DNA from: Alisma plantago-aquatica
Lineage: Eukaryota > Streptophyta > Magnoliopsida > Alismatales > Alismataceae
Direction: 5' to 3'
NCBI GenBank assembly: GCA_963693085.1
Contig: OY856410.1
Span: forward strand, 1,331,346,304-1,331,410,303
Length of the DNA stretch: 64,000 bases
In this document: in pieces, positions 34,748 to 46,100 of the stretch
Position numbering within the stretch: position 1 is the first letter of the stretch
How the letters are laid out: the number at the start of each line of letters is the position of its first letter
Made by a program: the position numbers and the translations under genes
The notes under the pieces: model-generated
Told to the model about the DNA's origin: nothing
What the model saw: only the letters and a program-made list of their open reading frames with translations
Database searches by the model: none

Positions 34748-37378
34748 TGTGGCAACACATCCCATTATCACACAGATAACGAGGTGTTACGTGAAAACGT
34801 GCGGAAAACACCATAACCACAGATTATCCAAAAACACGGGTTAATTAAAACCGATTGCGGAAAACTGATAAACTGAACTATTACTTTCCAGTCCTCATCC
34901 TGCACAGAAACATGTCATATAAATATGTACACAAGATCTGACATGTGTCCACAGCTCAGGAACAGCTGTTCATCCATCACATGAGTTCACCACCTGTTCA
35001 TATATACATAAAGGCCCACATCCGGCCAACAGCAGGATATACAGATATCATCGAACGATCTTCGTGAAACATCATCAAAACACTGCCAAGGACCTGAGAG
35101 TACAGGGATGACTCTAGACTCTACTACAAACATCCAAGACAGCAGCATGTCCAACACTTGCCTTCTACTGTTCCTCAAGCTGCTCGTCCGCAACACCACA
35201 ACCACGACCACGTCTACCTCGACCACCTAAAAAGGGTGTAAACCAGCAGGGTGAGACAATTGAACAATTGTCCCAACGGGAAACATAGCTCCCCACCGCA
35301 ACTATAGAACCTCAGCAAGATAAACCATAACAGCAATTATAACATGAGCAGATATATCAGAAGCAGTTATATATATATAGCAAGATCATTCTTACCAGCA
35401 AGCATACCAGCTTTACTAAAGCGTAAAACCAGATGTCTTTCAAAGGAACATGAATATCAAGATGAGATATATCAACATGTAACAGGATTATTAGAACAGG
35501 GTATAATGCCATATAACCTGATTATCAAGATAAGGTAGATTACCACATGACCTGCAAGGTATAACGAAATATTACACAAACAAGGCCTCAACCAATGTTT
35601 CGTATTTGATATGACTAGTAAATACTAAACGGCTGTATTACATTTTATTATGCCCTGAGGATTTGAACCGTACCATTCAAATCCAACCTTCGGTTACGAA
35701 ACCCAAGACGGTGCCATACAAGGTCAATGGAAGAGCCGGACTCCACGACCTCCCACCTCATGGCCAGTACATGAGTACAACACAAGCAGGACCGCAGTCA
35801 CATGGTGAAGTGGTCTAAGCCACAGGGTTAGCTCCATTGGCTACCCATTCTCTAGCCCGCCTTGGTACAGGTCTCGACGCTAGTAAATCTGAGCCACGGG
35901 CCTGATCACCGTGCTCTGAGCCATGAACGCATTCATGCTCCATACATCACATATCCTGAGCCATGGGCCTGTTCACCATGCTCTACACACATATCTGAGT
36001 CTGCAACCGAAGTTACACTCTTACCTCCTCATTTTCAGGCTAGGAGCAACCTACACATATTCAACAATATGCGCTTCCAGGTTTACCCGTAGGAAAACCT
36101 GTTTCACCATCACCAAGTCCTGATGATGATGGATCTATGGCCAGGGCAAACTACATGATATATTTCACTGTGATTAATTAGTATCTTTTAGATGGATTGC
36201 AAGATTCAACCAAGTTGTATAACATGCAAAGATGTAACAGAAAGTAAAGAACATTATATTATGATCTATTCATATCAACATGATCCATCTTAAGGATCCA
36301 ACATCACACGTTACCACTTGGCCTCTTGCCAACTATCCAGATCCATCTCAAGGATCATCACATACCACAGGGTCTCAACCCTTTATCATGTATTGTTACT
36401 GCCTCTTAAGGCTCACATCATCATCATGGACCAACACATCACATACATAATCTTATAGAGCAATTATCAAAGTAATGTTACTCATTACATATGTCACATA
36501 GCCCTTTCATGGCTAAGTCATCACCTGCAAGGTTAAGGTATGCAATAATTGTAGATTCAACATAAGGAATATGCTCACTATCATGAAATATCATTCAAGA
36601 TAATCTACTTATCAATATGACAGTTATTTGGTAATCAAGTATGTTAAGTACATCATTAAACAACCATACTGATACTTACCCTTATATCGAGATTGTACAA
36701 ACAATCAGGGTATATAGAGATCATGTTGTGTTTATAGAACCAACACTATTATTAATAAGGTCATTACTATGTCATCAACTATTGTCATCCTTATCATGAA
36801 GCAACCTTTAACATAACTGTCACTTAGCATCATTATTACCAACATTATTATCATTAAACAAACTACTAGAGTAGTTATCATCATCTTCATTATCATTAAC
36901 AATTAAGCATCTATTACATGAGGGCTATCATCATATACATTACTACCATTAGCATCCTTATTATTTGCAAGGCAACATATTACATATTGATGATATCACA
37001 AACACCACCATCGTTTTATTGGTTAATGTATAAACATCCACTTCTATCACATAAGGGGCCGTCACCAAAGAAACTCATACCCTCACTATAGCCTCACAAC
37101 CCTCATCTGAAACCTATCACCCAACATGGGTATCGGCCACCACACTCACCCTATCGGCCATCATGGCCCAAGGCATGTCGCCCAACATGGTATCGGCCAT
37201 CATGGTATCGGCCATCATGGTATCGGCCATCAGGGCACATAGCCTATCGTCCATCATGGCACTACTTGGCCCTATCGTCCACCACATGGACAAGGAGATA
37301 ACTCAACACAAGAGCACCCATTCTATCGTCCAACTCAAGGACATCCATGTCGCCCAACACCATCAGACCATATCGCCC

Positions 37379-37413
<35 letters not shown>

Positions 37414-38351
37414 CGCCCATCTCCAAGGGTACTCACCATATCGGCCAACAAACCCTAGCTCACCCTATCGCCCAACTCAAGGGCAAGGGTATCGGCCAAC
37501 CTAAAGGACTCATCATGTAACAAGGTTAAAGCTAGAGGTAAGAGAGTTAGGGTTAGAAACTATGCAACCCGCCTTAAGCTCCAAGGAAGAAGATGCACTT
37601 TGAGCTCCAAGGTTGTCGGCCACCAAAGCTCCAAAGCACTCCAAGGTCCAAAGCTATCGTCCACCAAGCTGCTCCAGGAAGGTGTATCGGCCATCACTTC
37701 AGCTCTAAGGAAGTGTATCAGCCAACACAAGCAAGATGGAGAGGGATATCATGCACCAAGGGTGGAGGGGAGACCAAAGGACCAAAGGAGACTAAGGCAA
37801 GGAGAAGAGCTACCTATATAGGAAGAAGGGGAGGAGAAACCAAGGTACAACCATTCTATGTGTCGCCCACCCAAGGGACACCTGTCCACCAACTCAAGCC
37901 ACCTTTCATGCAAGCCATAAGGCACTTGTCCAAGATGTGCACCATGTGTCCATCAACCAAGCCAAGCCATATGGGCGACACAAAAAGAGCTACTGGGCGA
38001 CACACCAAGCAACTGGGCGACACACCACCTGCCCTGGGTGACACAAGGCTCAAGCAAGCCCAAACAAGGAACTCCAAGGCCCAAACAAGCTCAACTCAGG
38101 CCCAAAGGACTCAAACAACAAGCCCAAGCCTTCCTCTCAACCCTAGAGGAAGCAAAGAGGGAAAACATCTCACAAGATGGCAAACTTGCCCACAAAACCC
38201 TAAACTTGGGTTATTTGCAAGTAGCCCCTCTAACTCTCAACAAAGCACAACCAAACCCTAATCACCACTAAAGGTGATTAGCAAGCACCAAAGCACCAAG
38301 ATCAAGCAAAACAAACAGGGTAAACCCTAAATGCAGGTCAGGGTCCTTACA
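34748..38351 (-). repeat. Element C 3' LTR (left copy)
   Basis: On the + strand it runs from TGTGGCAACACATCCC to GGTCCTTACA. It contains a TATA-like motif (37815-37820), a (GA)n tract (37384-37410) and a dense TATCGGCCA/TATCGCCCA/TATCGTCCA motif field (37131 to about 37700), with inverted TGGGCGACAC copies at 37972-38044. Differences from the right LTR are mostly transitions. Confidence 0.95.
37131..37500 (-). repeat. TATCGGCCA-type short motif array in element C LTR
   Basis: TATCG(G/C/T)CCA(A/C/T) recurs more than a dozen times with irregular spacing, sometimes in strict short repeats (the ATGGTATCGGCCATC unit three times near 37190-37230). The array continues sparsely to about 37740. A (GA)n tract lies inside it. 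The right LTR keeps the array at about 45570-45937. It lies downstream of the TATA motif in the direction of transcription. Confidence 0.85.
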
Positions 38352-38362
38352 GCCATAAACCT

Positions 38363-39139
38363 CTACAAAAGGATTTCGTCCCCGAAATCCGAAGAGAAAA
38401 GCGAGGGATACTTCCTCCTCATCTCTTCCTCAAGCTCCCACGTGGCTTCCTCAACGCCACGGTGATGCCAAAGGACCTTCACAAGAACCAGATCCTTTCT
38501 CTTCAGCTTCTTGACTCTTCTGTCAAGGATCATCATAGGACCCTCTTCATAAGTCACATCTTTGTCAAGCTCAACTTGAACTGGTTGTATCACTGTTCCT
38601 GTATCCTGATGACTTTTCTTCAGCATACTGACATGGAACACTGGATGTAACCTGTGCAACTCTGGAGGCAATTCTAACTCATAAGCCACCTTTCCAACAC
38701 GTGTTATGACTGAGTAAGGCCCCATATATCTGGGAGCTAACTTACCTTTCTGTCCAAACCTCAGCACACCTTTCCACAGAGAGACTTTAAGATACACCTT
38801 GTCTCCCACCTGGAACTCCAAGGGTCGTCGGCGATTGTCTGCATAAGACTTCTGCCTGTCTTGTGCCGCTTTCAACTGTTGTTGTATCACCTTGATCTTT
38901 TCTATCGTTTGTTGTACTAACTCAGGGCCCAAAAGCTGATATTCACCTGATTCATACCAACACAAAGGAGATCTGCACTTCCTCCCATACAAAGCCTCAT
39001 AGGGAGCCATGTCAATGCTCCGCTGATAGCTATTGTTGTAGGCAAACTCTATCAAACTGAGATGTATGTCCCAACTGCCTAGGAACTGCAAAAAACAAGC
39101 ACGAAGAAGATCCTCCAAAGTCTGAATAGTCCTCTCAGA
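38363..39139 (-). pseudogene. Integrase C-terminus with GPF/Y motif and chromodomain-like tail of element C
   Basis: This is a 258-codon open stretch to the terminal TAG. It begins with the third catalytic Glu (SERTIQTLED) and continues with the NNSYQRSIDMAPYEALYGR region. The GPF/Y module follows (KGKLAPRYMGPYSVI then VFHVSMLKK), and then a chromodomain-like tail, MILDRRVKKL ... VKVLWHHRGVEEATWELE. That tail is typical of chromoviruses and may steer integration to heterochromatin. It ends with GDEILL and TAG, 11 bases before the left LTR. Confidence 0.92.
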
Positions 39140-39883
39140 CTATCCATCTGTCTGCGGGAGGAAAGCGATACTGAACTTCAACTGCGTTCCCATCGCCCTG
39201 TGCAACTGTTCCCAAAAACGACTTGTAAACTGAGGACCTCTATCAGAAACTATCGTTGCTGGCACACCATGCAAACGAACTATCTCATCCACATATACTC
39301 GAGCGAGCTTTTCAGCTGTATACGTGGTCTTCACAGGTATGAAATGGGCAGACTTCGTTAATCTGTCCACTATCACCCAAATGGAATCATGATTCCTAGT
39401 TGTCCTGGGTAGACCAACTACGAAATCCATGGTTATATGATCCCATTTCCACTGTGGTATAGGCAAAGGTTGCAATGTACCTGCCGGCTTTTGATGCTCA
39501 GCTTTTACTTGCTGACATACCGCACACCTTGCCACAAACTCAGCTACATCTTTCTTCAGGCCGGGCCACCAATACAAGTCCTTCAGACTATGATACATCT
39601 TGGTGACACCTGGATGCATAGCATACATCGACGTGTGTGCTTCCTCGAGCACCAACTTCCTCAGATTATCAGCATCTGGAACCACCATCCTATTATGATA
39701 GCAAACCACTCCATCCTCGGACTCATGGAACCCATCACGCTTTTCGCTGCTAAACTCTGATCTGATTAGCTGTACTGTATCATCCGTTTGCTGTGCATCC
39801 TTGATCTGTTGTCTCAACGTGGGCTTGATTTGCATCTGTGCTAAAAGTCCAGCTAACGAGGAAACCTCCATCTGTACGTTAAT
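39140..39883 (-). pseudogene. Integrase zinc-binding and catalytic-core segment of element C
   Basis: The segment is open for 247 codons. It holds the HHCC zinc-binding region (HTSMYAMHPGVTKMY ... CAVCQQVK) that helps hold the DNA ends. The DDE core follows, with the first Asp in DHITMDFVVGLP and the second in IVSDRGPQFTS. The segment ends at the TAG after QTDG. The third catalytic residue, the Glu of SERTIQ, is encoded two codons beyond the stop in the next segment, so the active site is split by the amber. Integrase inserts the cDNA into the host genome. Confidence 0.92.
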
Positions 39884-40252
39884 CTACCGTAAGGAGACTA
39901 ACATGTCCCGCCTATGGCATACCAAAGAACTCATCCGTGCCTTCTTGGGAGTAGAAGACTTTCTGCTAAGCGCGTCTGCTACCACATTCACCTTACCAGG
40001 ATGATACTTGATAGTGCAATCATAATCATTGATCAACTCCATCCACCGACGCTGTCGCATGTTCAACTCTTGCTGTGAGAAGATGTACTTCAGATTCTTG
40101 TGATCTGTAAAGATCCGACACACTTCTCCATAAAGATAGTGTCTCCAAATCTTTAACGCATGAACCACTGCTGCCAGCTCCAAGTCATGGGTCGGATAGT
40201 TCTCCTCGTGTTTCTTAAGCTGTCGCGAAGCAAAAGAAACCACATGATCTTC
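39884..40252 (-). pseudogene. RNase H segment of element C
   Basis: This is a 122-codon open stretch between two TAGs, in the same frame as RT. It continues the RNase H domain with the conserved [14 protein letters not shown], the catalytic Glu in [15 protein letters not shown], the Asp in FTDHKNL, and VVADALSRK at the C-terminus. RNase H removes the RNA template during reverse transcription. The stop at 40253 falls between the first catalytic Asp (upstream) and these residues, so the domain cannot be completed without suppression. Confidence 0.9.
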
Positions 40253-41134
40253 CTACATCAGCACACAACCCAAACCTTTCTTGGACGCATCACAGAAAAC
40301 AACATAGCCTTTTCCAGATTCTGTCAAGATCAACACTGGAGCACTGGTTAGCTTTTCCTTCAAACTTTGGAAAGCTTGCTGACATCGATCATTCCAAACA
40401 AAAGGTACATCCTTCCTGGTCAACTTCGTCATCGGTAGAGCTATCGAACTGAAGTCCTTGATAAACCTCCGGTAGTATCCTGCTAGACCAAGGAAACTAC
40501 GAACTTCCGTCGGCGTCTTCGGCTGTTCCCAATCCGCAACGGATTCCACTTTCTTCGGATCTACTTTGACTCCTTCAGCAGATATCACATGACCTAAGAA
40601 AGTCACTTCATCCAACCAGAACTCACACTTACTAAACTTAGCATACAACTGATGTTGACGAAGGAGAGTCAACGCTTGACGAAGATGTTGCTCATGCTGT
40701 AGCCGGTTCCGACTATAGATCAAGATGTCGTCTATGAAAACTACAACAAACTGATCTAAGAACGGACGAAACACTCTGTTCATCAGGTCCATGAAAGCAG
40801 CAGGTGCATTGGTTAATCCAAACGGCATAACCACAAACTCAAAATGACCATACCTCGTCCTAAAAGCTGACTTTGGTATGTCATCCGCCTTTATCCTCAA
40901 CTGATGATATCCAGACCGTAGATCGATCTTCGAAAACACTGTAGCACAACGCAACTGATCGAACAGGTCATCTATCCTCGTCAACGGGTACTTATTCTTG
41001 ATCGTGACCTTGTTCAACTGTCGGTAGTCTATACAAAACCGCATCGAACCATCCTTCTTCTTAACGAACAACACGGGAGCACCCCAAGGTGACGTGCTCG
41101 GTCTGATGAAACCTTTCTCCAACAACTCTTGTAA
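40253..41134 (-). pseudogene. pol: Reverse transcriptase segment of element C
   Basis: The segment is open between the TAG at 41135-41137 and the TAG at 40253-40255. It carries the ordered RT motifs of Ty3/Gypsy: KGFIRPS at the start, [42 protein letters not shown], the catalytic [10 protein letters not shown] (two adjacent Asp; the first catalytic Asp lies in KIDLRSG), then TFLGHVIS and the thumb/connection [12 protein letters not shown]. It ends at the start of RNase [15 protein letters not shown], with Asp of FCDAS as the first catalytic residue. RT copies the element's RNA into DNA in the particle. A 41-residue linker (41138-41260) between the first two TAGs is open. There is no start codon of its own; it depends on readthrough from Gag. 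Confidence 0.92.
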
Positions 41135-41260
41135 CTACTTCTTCAACTCTACCATCTCTGCTGGAGCCATCCTATAAGGTGTTTGTGCAATCGACTGTGT
41201 TCCCAGAACCAGATTGATCTCAAAATCGATCTCTCGGGGTGGAGGAACACCAGGAAACTC

Positions 41261-43057
41261 CTAGGGAAACACATCTGCAAACTCTCGGACCACTGAAACT
41301 TCTTCAAGGTTAAGGCCTTTCGCCTTGGTATCCACAACGGTATCCACAACATGAGCTAAGAACGCCTCACATCCTTGTAGCAACAACCTATCTGCCACCA
41401 TAGCTGACACCAGACACATCGGAAGAATCTTCCTATCTCCCTGGAAGATCCACTTCTCTCCAGCAACATCAAACACCGCCTGCTTGGAACCACAGTCCAA
41501 GACAACCTTATACTTATCTAAGGTATCCATCCCAAGGATAACATCAAAACCATGCATATCAAGTGGTATGAGATCCACGTGAATGTTGTGTCCCGAAAAA
41601 GACAAAACACAAGATGGACACTCTTCTCGAAGCAAAGAGGAACCATCAAGAGGGGTTTCTAACAACAAGCTATCCTTCTTACAACTAACAGGTAGATGAC
41701 AGTTTTCAAGCATACTATAGGCGATAAAAGAGTGTGTAGCACCCGGGTCAACCAGAACAGATATAAAGAAAGAAGAAGACATATCAGAATGAAATAACTC
41801 CATCTGACCTGTCACCACTCGCGGGTTGACTATCGCCTCCGGCTGATTCATGGCATAGAATCGAGCCGTAGCTTGCTGTCCACGACCTCTGCTCCCTTGA
41901 GCAGACGATCCAGCTTGAGACGCTTGACCGTGTCCTCGTCCTCTGCTACCACTGGGCTGTGGTCTCTCAGACTTCTGGAAACTCTGCCTTGGTTGCTGCG
42001 TCACTTCAACATCTCTATTTGGGCAATTGAACTTCCAATGCCCGACTTGTCCACAGAGATGACATGCTCTATTGTCAACTCGTGGCCTAGATGGCCCTGT
42101 CACTGCCACCGAAGCTGAACTGTGCGCCTTAGACGGTGAAGAAACATAACCTTTTCCCTTACTCGGAGACCACTGAGATGGTACACCAGCACTTCTCATC
42201 ACTGACGGTGCTGAAAACCTGGGTTTCTTGAAGCCACCAAACCTTTGTCCTTGAAACTGAGCAGGTCTTTTAAGAGACACCGACTCTCTTTTCTCCCTTA
42301 CTGTCCTCTCGATCCGTCGAACTGATTCCACAAACGTAGCAAACCGCTCTCGGTTTTCCAGCGCAGACACAGGGGTTGTCAACTCAGCACTCAAGCCCTT
42401 CTCGAAACGTCTGATCCGTTCATCATATGTCGCCGCCATGTGAGGACAGAACCTCAACAGATCCATAAACTTAGCTTCATACTCGGTGATGTTCATCGTT
42501 CCTTGCCGCAACTTCTCAAACTGACTGATCTTCTCATCCAGGTACGTCTTCGGAAAGTATCTGGTGACGAACTCGCACCGAAACACTTCCCAACAGATCA
42601 CCTCACCAGGCCGCTTCTCTTCCTCGATGGTCCACCAGTGACCAGCACTACCCTTCAAAAGGTAGACAGCATGCTTTACTTTGTCTGCTTCGGGGATGTC
42701 GAGGATCCGGAAAGCCTTTTCAAGACTCGTCAGCCACAGATCTGCATCCATTGGATCAGCCGTTCCAGCATAATCCGAAGCTCCGACTCGGCGAAGCCGC
42801 TCAAAGGTCTTCCCGATACCTGATGCTTCTCCATGGGGAACCTGTGCTCGCGGAGGAGGCACTGGTAATCGCTCAACCATGAGATTCATCGTAGCCATTA
42901 ACTGTCCCATAAGCTGTTGGTAGGAAGGGTGTTCAAGTATGGCTGGGTCTGGTTGGGGGACCTCAGGCACCCGATCTTCATGTGCCCGTCCATCTGCTCC
43001 ATCAACCGATGCAGCATCACTATGCTCAGGAGCATGTTCTTCATGATTTCCAGACAT
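41261..43057 (-). CDS. gag: Gag and aspartic protease portion of element C polyprotein
   Basis: This is a 598-residue open segment from ATG to the first TAG. Residues 1-80 are acidic and proline-rich. Residues about 85-260 are the retrotransposon Gag domain, including WWTIEEE near 141 and RFEKGLSAEL near 216, forming the capsid-like particle that packages the RNA. A basic, Arg/Ser-rich region follows, with a CCHC zinc knuckle at residues 332-345 (CHLCGQVGHWKFNC) that binds nucleic acid. After another Gly/Arg/Gln-rich linker comes a pepsin-like retroviral protease with the active site at residues 437-441, DPGAT rather than the common DSGAT, and a second hydrophobic ILGMD motif near 507. The ATG is 110 bases downstream of the primer site on the minus strand, with no earlier in-frame ATG needed. 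The segment ends within the conserved EFADVFP linker to RT. Confidence 0.93.
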   Translation of the reverse strand: MSGNHEEHAPEHSDAASVDGADGRAHEDRVPEVPQPDPAILEHPSYQQLMGQLMATMNLMVERLPVPPPRAQVPHGEASGIGKTFERLRRVGASDYAGTADPMDADLWLTSLEKAFRILDIPEADKVKHAVYLLKGSAGHWWTIEEEKRPGEVICWEVFRCEFVTRYFPKTYLDEKISQFEKLRQGTMNITEYEAKFMDLLRFCPHMAATYDERIRRFEKGLSAELTTPVSALENRERFATFVESVRRIERTVREKRESVSLKRPAQFQGQRFGGFKKPRFSAPSVMRSAGVPSQWSPSKGKGYVSSPSKAHSSASVAVTGPSRPRVDNRACHLCGQVGHWKFNCPNRDVEVTQQPRQSFQKSERPQPSGSRGRGHGQASQAGSSAQGSRGRGQQATARFYAMNQPEAIVNPRVVTGQMELFHSDMSSSFFISVLVDPGATHSFIAYSMLENCHLPVSCKKDSLLLETPLDGSSLLREECPSCVLSFSGHNIHVDLIPLDMHGFDVILGMDTLDKYKVVLDCGSKQAVFDVAGEKWIFQGDRKILPMCLVSAMVADRLLLQGCEAFLAHVVDTVVDTKAKGLNLEEVSVVREFADVFP

Positions 43058-43166
43058 CTTGGCTTTTCTTCTGCTTGGGGCAGAAGATTTTTGTAAGATA
43101 ACCTGGAAAACTCATAAGAACAGACTCAACCTAGTCCTAGATCCCTGTAGACTCAGCGAACCTAAA

Positions 43167-43178
43167 GCTCTGATACCA
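43167..43178 (-). other. Primer-binding site, element C
   Basis: The minus strand reads TGGTATCAGAGC, complementary to the 3' end of initiator tRNA-Met, five bases inside the right LTR. Confidence 0.95.
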
Positions 43179-43183
43179 AAACT

Positions 43184-46100
43184 TGTGGCAACACATCCCA
43201 TAATCACACAGATAATGAGGTGTTACACGAAAACATGCGGAAAACACCATAACCACAGATTACCCAAAAACACGGGTTAATTAAAACCGATTGCGGAAAA
43301 CTGATAAACTGTGAAACTATTACTTTCCAGTCCTCATCCTGCACAGAAACATGTCATATAAATATGTACACAAGATCTGACATGTGTCCACAGCTCAGGA
43401 ACAGCTGTTCATCCATCACATGAGTTCACCACATGTTCATATATACATAAAGGCCCACATCCGGCCAATAGTAGGATATACAGATATCATCGAACGATCT
43501 TCGTGAAACATCGTCAAAACACTACCAAGGACCTAAGAGTACAGGGATGACTCTAGACTCTACTACAAACATCCAAGACAGCAGCATGTCCAACGCTTGC
43601 CTTCTACTGTTCCTCAAGCTGCTCGTCCGCAACACCACAACCACGACCACGTCTACCTCGACCACCTAAAAAGGGTGTAAACCAGTGGGGTGAGACAATT
43701 GAACAATTGTCCCAGCGGGAAACATAGCTCCCCACCACAACTATAGAACCTCAGCAAGATAAACCATAACAGCAATTATAACATGAGCAGATATATCAGA
43801 AGCAGTTATATATATAGCAAGATCATTCTTACCGGCAAGCATACCAGCTGTACTAAAGCGTAAAACCAGATGTCTTTCCAAGGAACATGACTATCAAGAT
43901 GAGATATATCAACATGTAACAGGATTATTAGAACAGGGTATAATGCCATATAACATGATTATCAAGATAAGGTAGATTACCACATGACCTGCAAGGTATA
44001 ACGGAATATTACACAAACAAGGCCTCAACCAATGTTTCGTATTTGATATGACTAGTAAATACGAAACGGCTGTATTACATTTTATTATGCCCTGAGGATT
44101 TGAACCGTACCGTTCAAATCCAACCTTCGGTTACAAAACCCAAGACGGTGCCATACAAGGCCAATGGAAGAGTCGGAGTCCACGACCTCCCACCTCATGG
44201 TCAGTACATGATTACAACACAAGTAGGACCGCAGTCACATGCTGAAGTGGTCTAAGCCATAGGGTTAGCTCCATAGGCTACCCATTCTCTAGCCCGCCTT
44301 GGTACAGGTCTCGGCGCTAGTAAAACTGAGCCACATGCCTGATCACCGTGCTCTGAGCCATGAACGCATTCATGCTCCATACATCACATATCCTGAGCCA
44401 TGGGCCTGTTCACCATGCTCTACACACATATCTGAGTCTGCAACCGAAGTTACACTCTTACCTCCTCATTTTCAGGCTAGGACCAACCTACACATATTCA
44501 ACAATATGCGCTTCCAGGTTAACCCGTAGGAAAACCTGTTTCACCATCACCAAGTCCTAACGATGATGGATCTATGGCCAGGGCAAACTACATGATATAT
44601 TTCACTGTGATTAATTAGTATCTTTTAGATGGATTCCAAGATTCAACCAAGTTGTATAACATGCAAGGATATAACAGAAAGTAAAGAGCATTATATTATG
44701 ATATATTCATATCAACCTGATCCATCTTAAGGATCCAACATCACATGTAACCACTTGGCCTCTTGCCAACTATCCAGATCCATCTCAAGGATCATCACAT
44801 ACCACAGGGTCTCAACCCTTCATCATGTATTGTTACTGCCTCTTAAGGCTCACATCATCATCATGGGACCAACACATCACATACATAATCTTATAGAGCA
44901 ATTATCAAAGTAATGTTACTCATTACATATGTCACATAGCCCTTTCATGGCTAAGTCATCACCTGCAAGGTTAAGGTATGCAATAATTGTAGATTCAACA
45001 TAAGGAATATGCTCACTATCATGAAATATCATTCAAGATAATCTACTTATCAATATGACAGTTATTTGGTAATCAAGTATGTTAAGTACATCATTAAACA
45101 ACCATACGTGATACTTACCCTTATATCGAGATTGTACAAACAATCAGGGTATATAGAGATCATTTTGTGTTTACAGAACCAACACTATTATTAACAAGGT
45201 CATTACTATGTCATCAACTATTGTCATCCTTATCATGAAGCAACCTTTAACATAACTGTCACTTAGCATCATTATTACCAACATTATTATCATTAAACAA
45301 ACTACTAGAGTAGTTATCATCATCTTCATTATCATTAACAATTAAGCATCTATTACATGAGGGCTATCATCATATACATTACTACCATTAGCATCCTTAT
45401 TATTTGCAAGGCTACATATTACATATTGATGATATCACAAACACCACCATCATTTTATTGGTTAATGTATAAACATCCACTTCTATCACATAAGGGACCG
45501 TCACCAAAGAAACTCATACCCTCACTATAGCCTCACAACCCTCATCTGAAACCTATCACCCAACATGGGTATCGGCCACCAAACTAACCCTATCGACCAT
45601 CATGGCCCAAGGAATGTCGCCCAACATGGTATCGGCCATCATGGTATCGGCCATCATGGTATCGGCCATCAGGGCACATAGCCTATCGTCCATCATGGCA
45701 CTACTTGGCCCTATCGTCCACCACATGGACAAGGAGATAACTCAACACAAGAGCACCCATTCTATCGTCCAACTCAAGGACATCCATGTCGCCCAACACC
45801 ATCAGACCATATCGCCCAACAAGAGAGAGAGAGAGAGAGAGAGAGAGTATCGCCCATCTCGAAGGGTACTCACCATATCGGCCAACAAACCCTAGCTCAC
45901 CCTATCGCCCAACTAAAGGGCAAGGGTATCGGCCAACCTAAAGGACTCATCATGTAACAAGGTTAAAGCTAGAGGTAAGAGAGTTAGGGTTAGAAACTAT
46001 GCAACCCGCCTTAAGCTCCAAGGAAGAAGATGCACTTTGAGCTCCAAGGTTGTCGGCCACCAAAGCTCCAAAGCACTCCAAGGTTCAAAGCTATCGTCCA

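Larger units (their letters stand above)
38363..43057 (-). pseudogene. gag-pol: Ty3/Gypsy gag-pol polyprotein of element C, five internal amber codons
   Basis: From the ATG at 43057 one frame runs 1,565 codons to the terminal TAG at 38363-38365. It is interrupted only by TAG at 41261, 41135, 40253, 39884 and 39140 (lower coordinates of each). There is no frameshift, TAA or TGA. Domains in order are Gag, CCHC knuckle, aspartic protease, reverse transcriptase, RNase H, zinc-binding and DDE integrase, GPF/Y motif and chromodomain-like tail. A single gag-pol frame is usual for Tekay/Del chromoviruses. As read, translation would stop after protease, so the copy is probably non-functional. The alternative, suppression of five ambers, is unlikely. 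The parts are listed separately. Confidence 0.95.

Noticed and set aside
37593..38261. 222-codon + strand frame in the C LTR (also 46030-46698)
   Set aside because: It is antisense to the LTR transcript, has low-complexity composition driven by the short motif array, and is present only because the two LTRs are alike.
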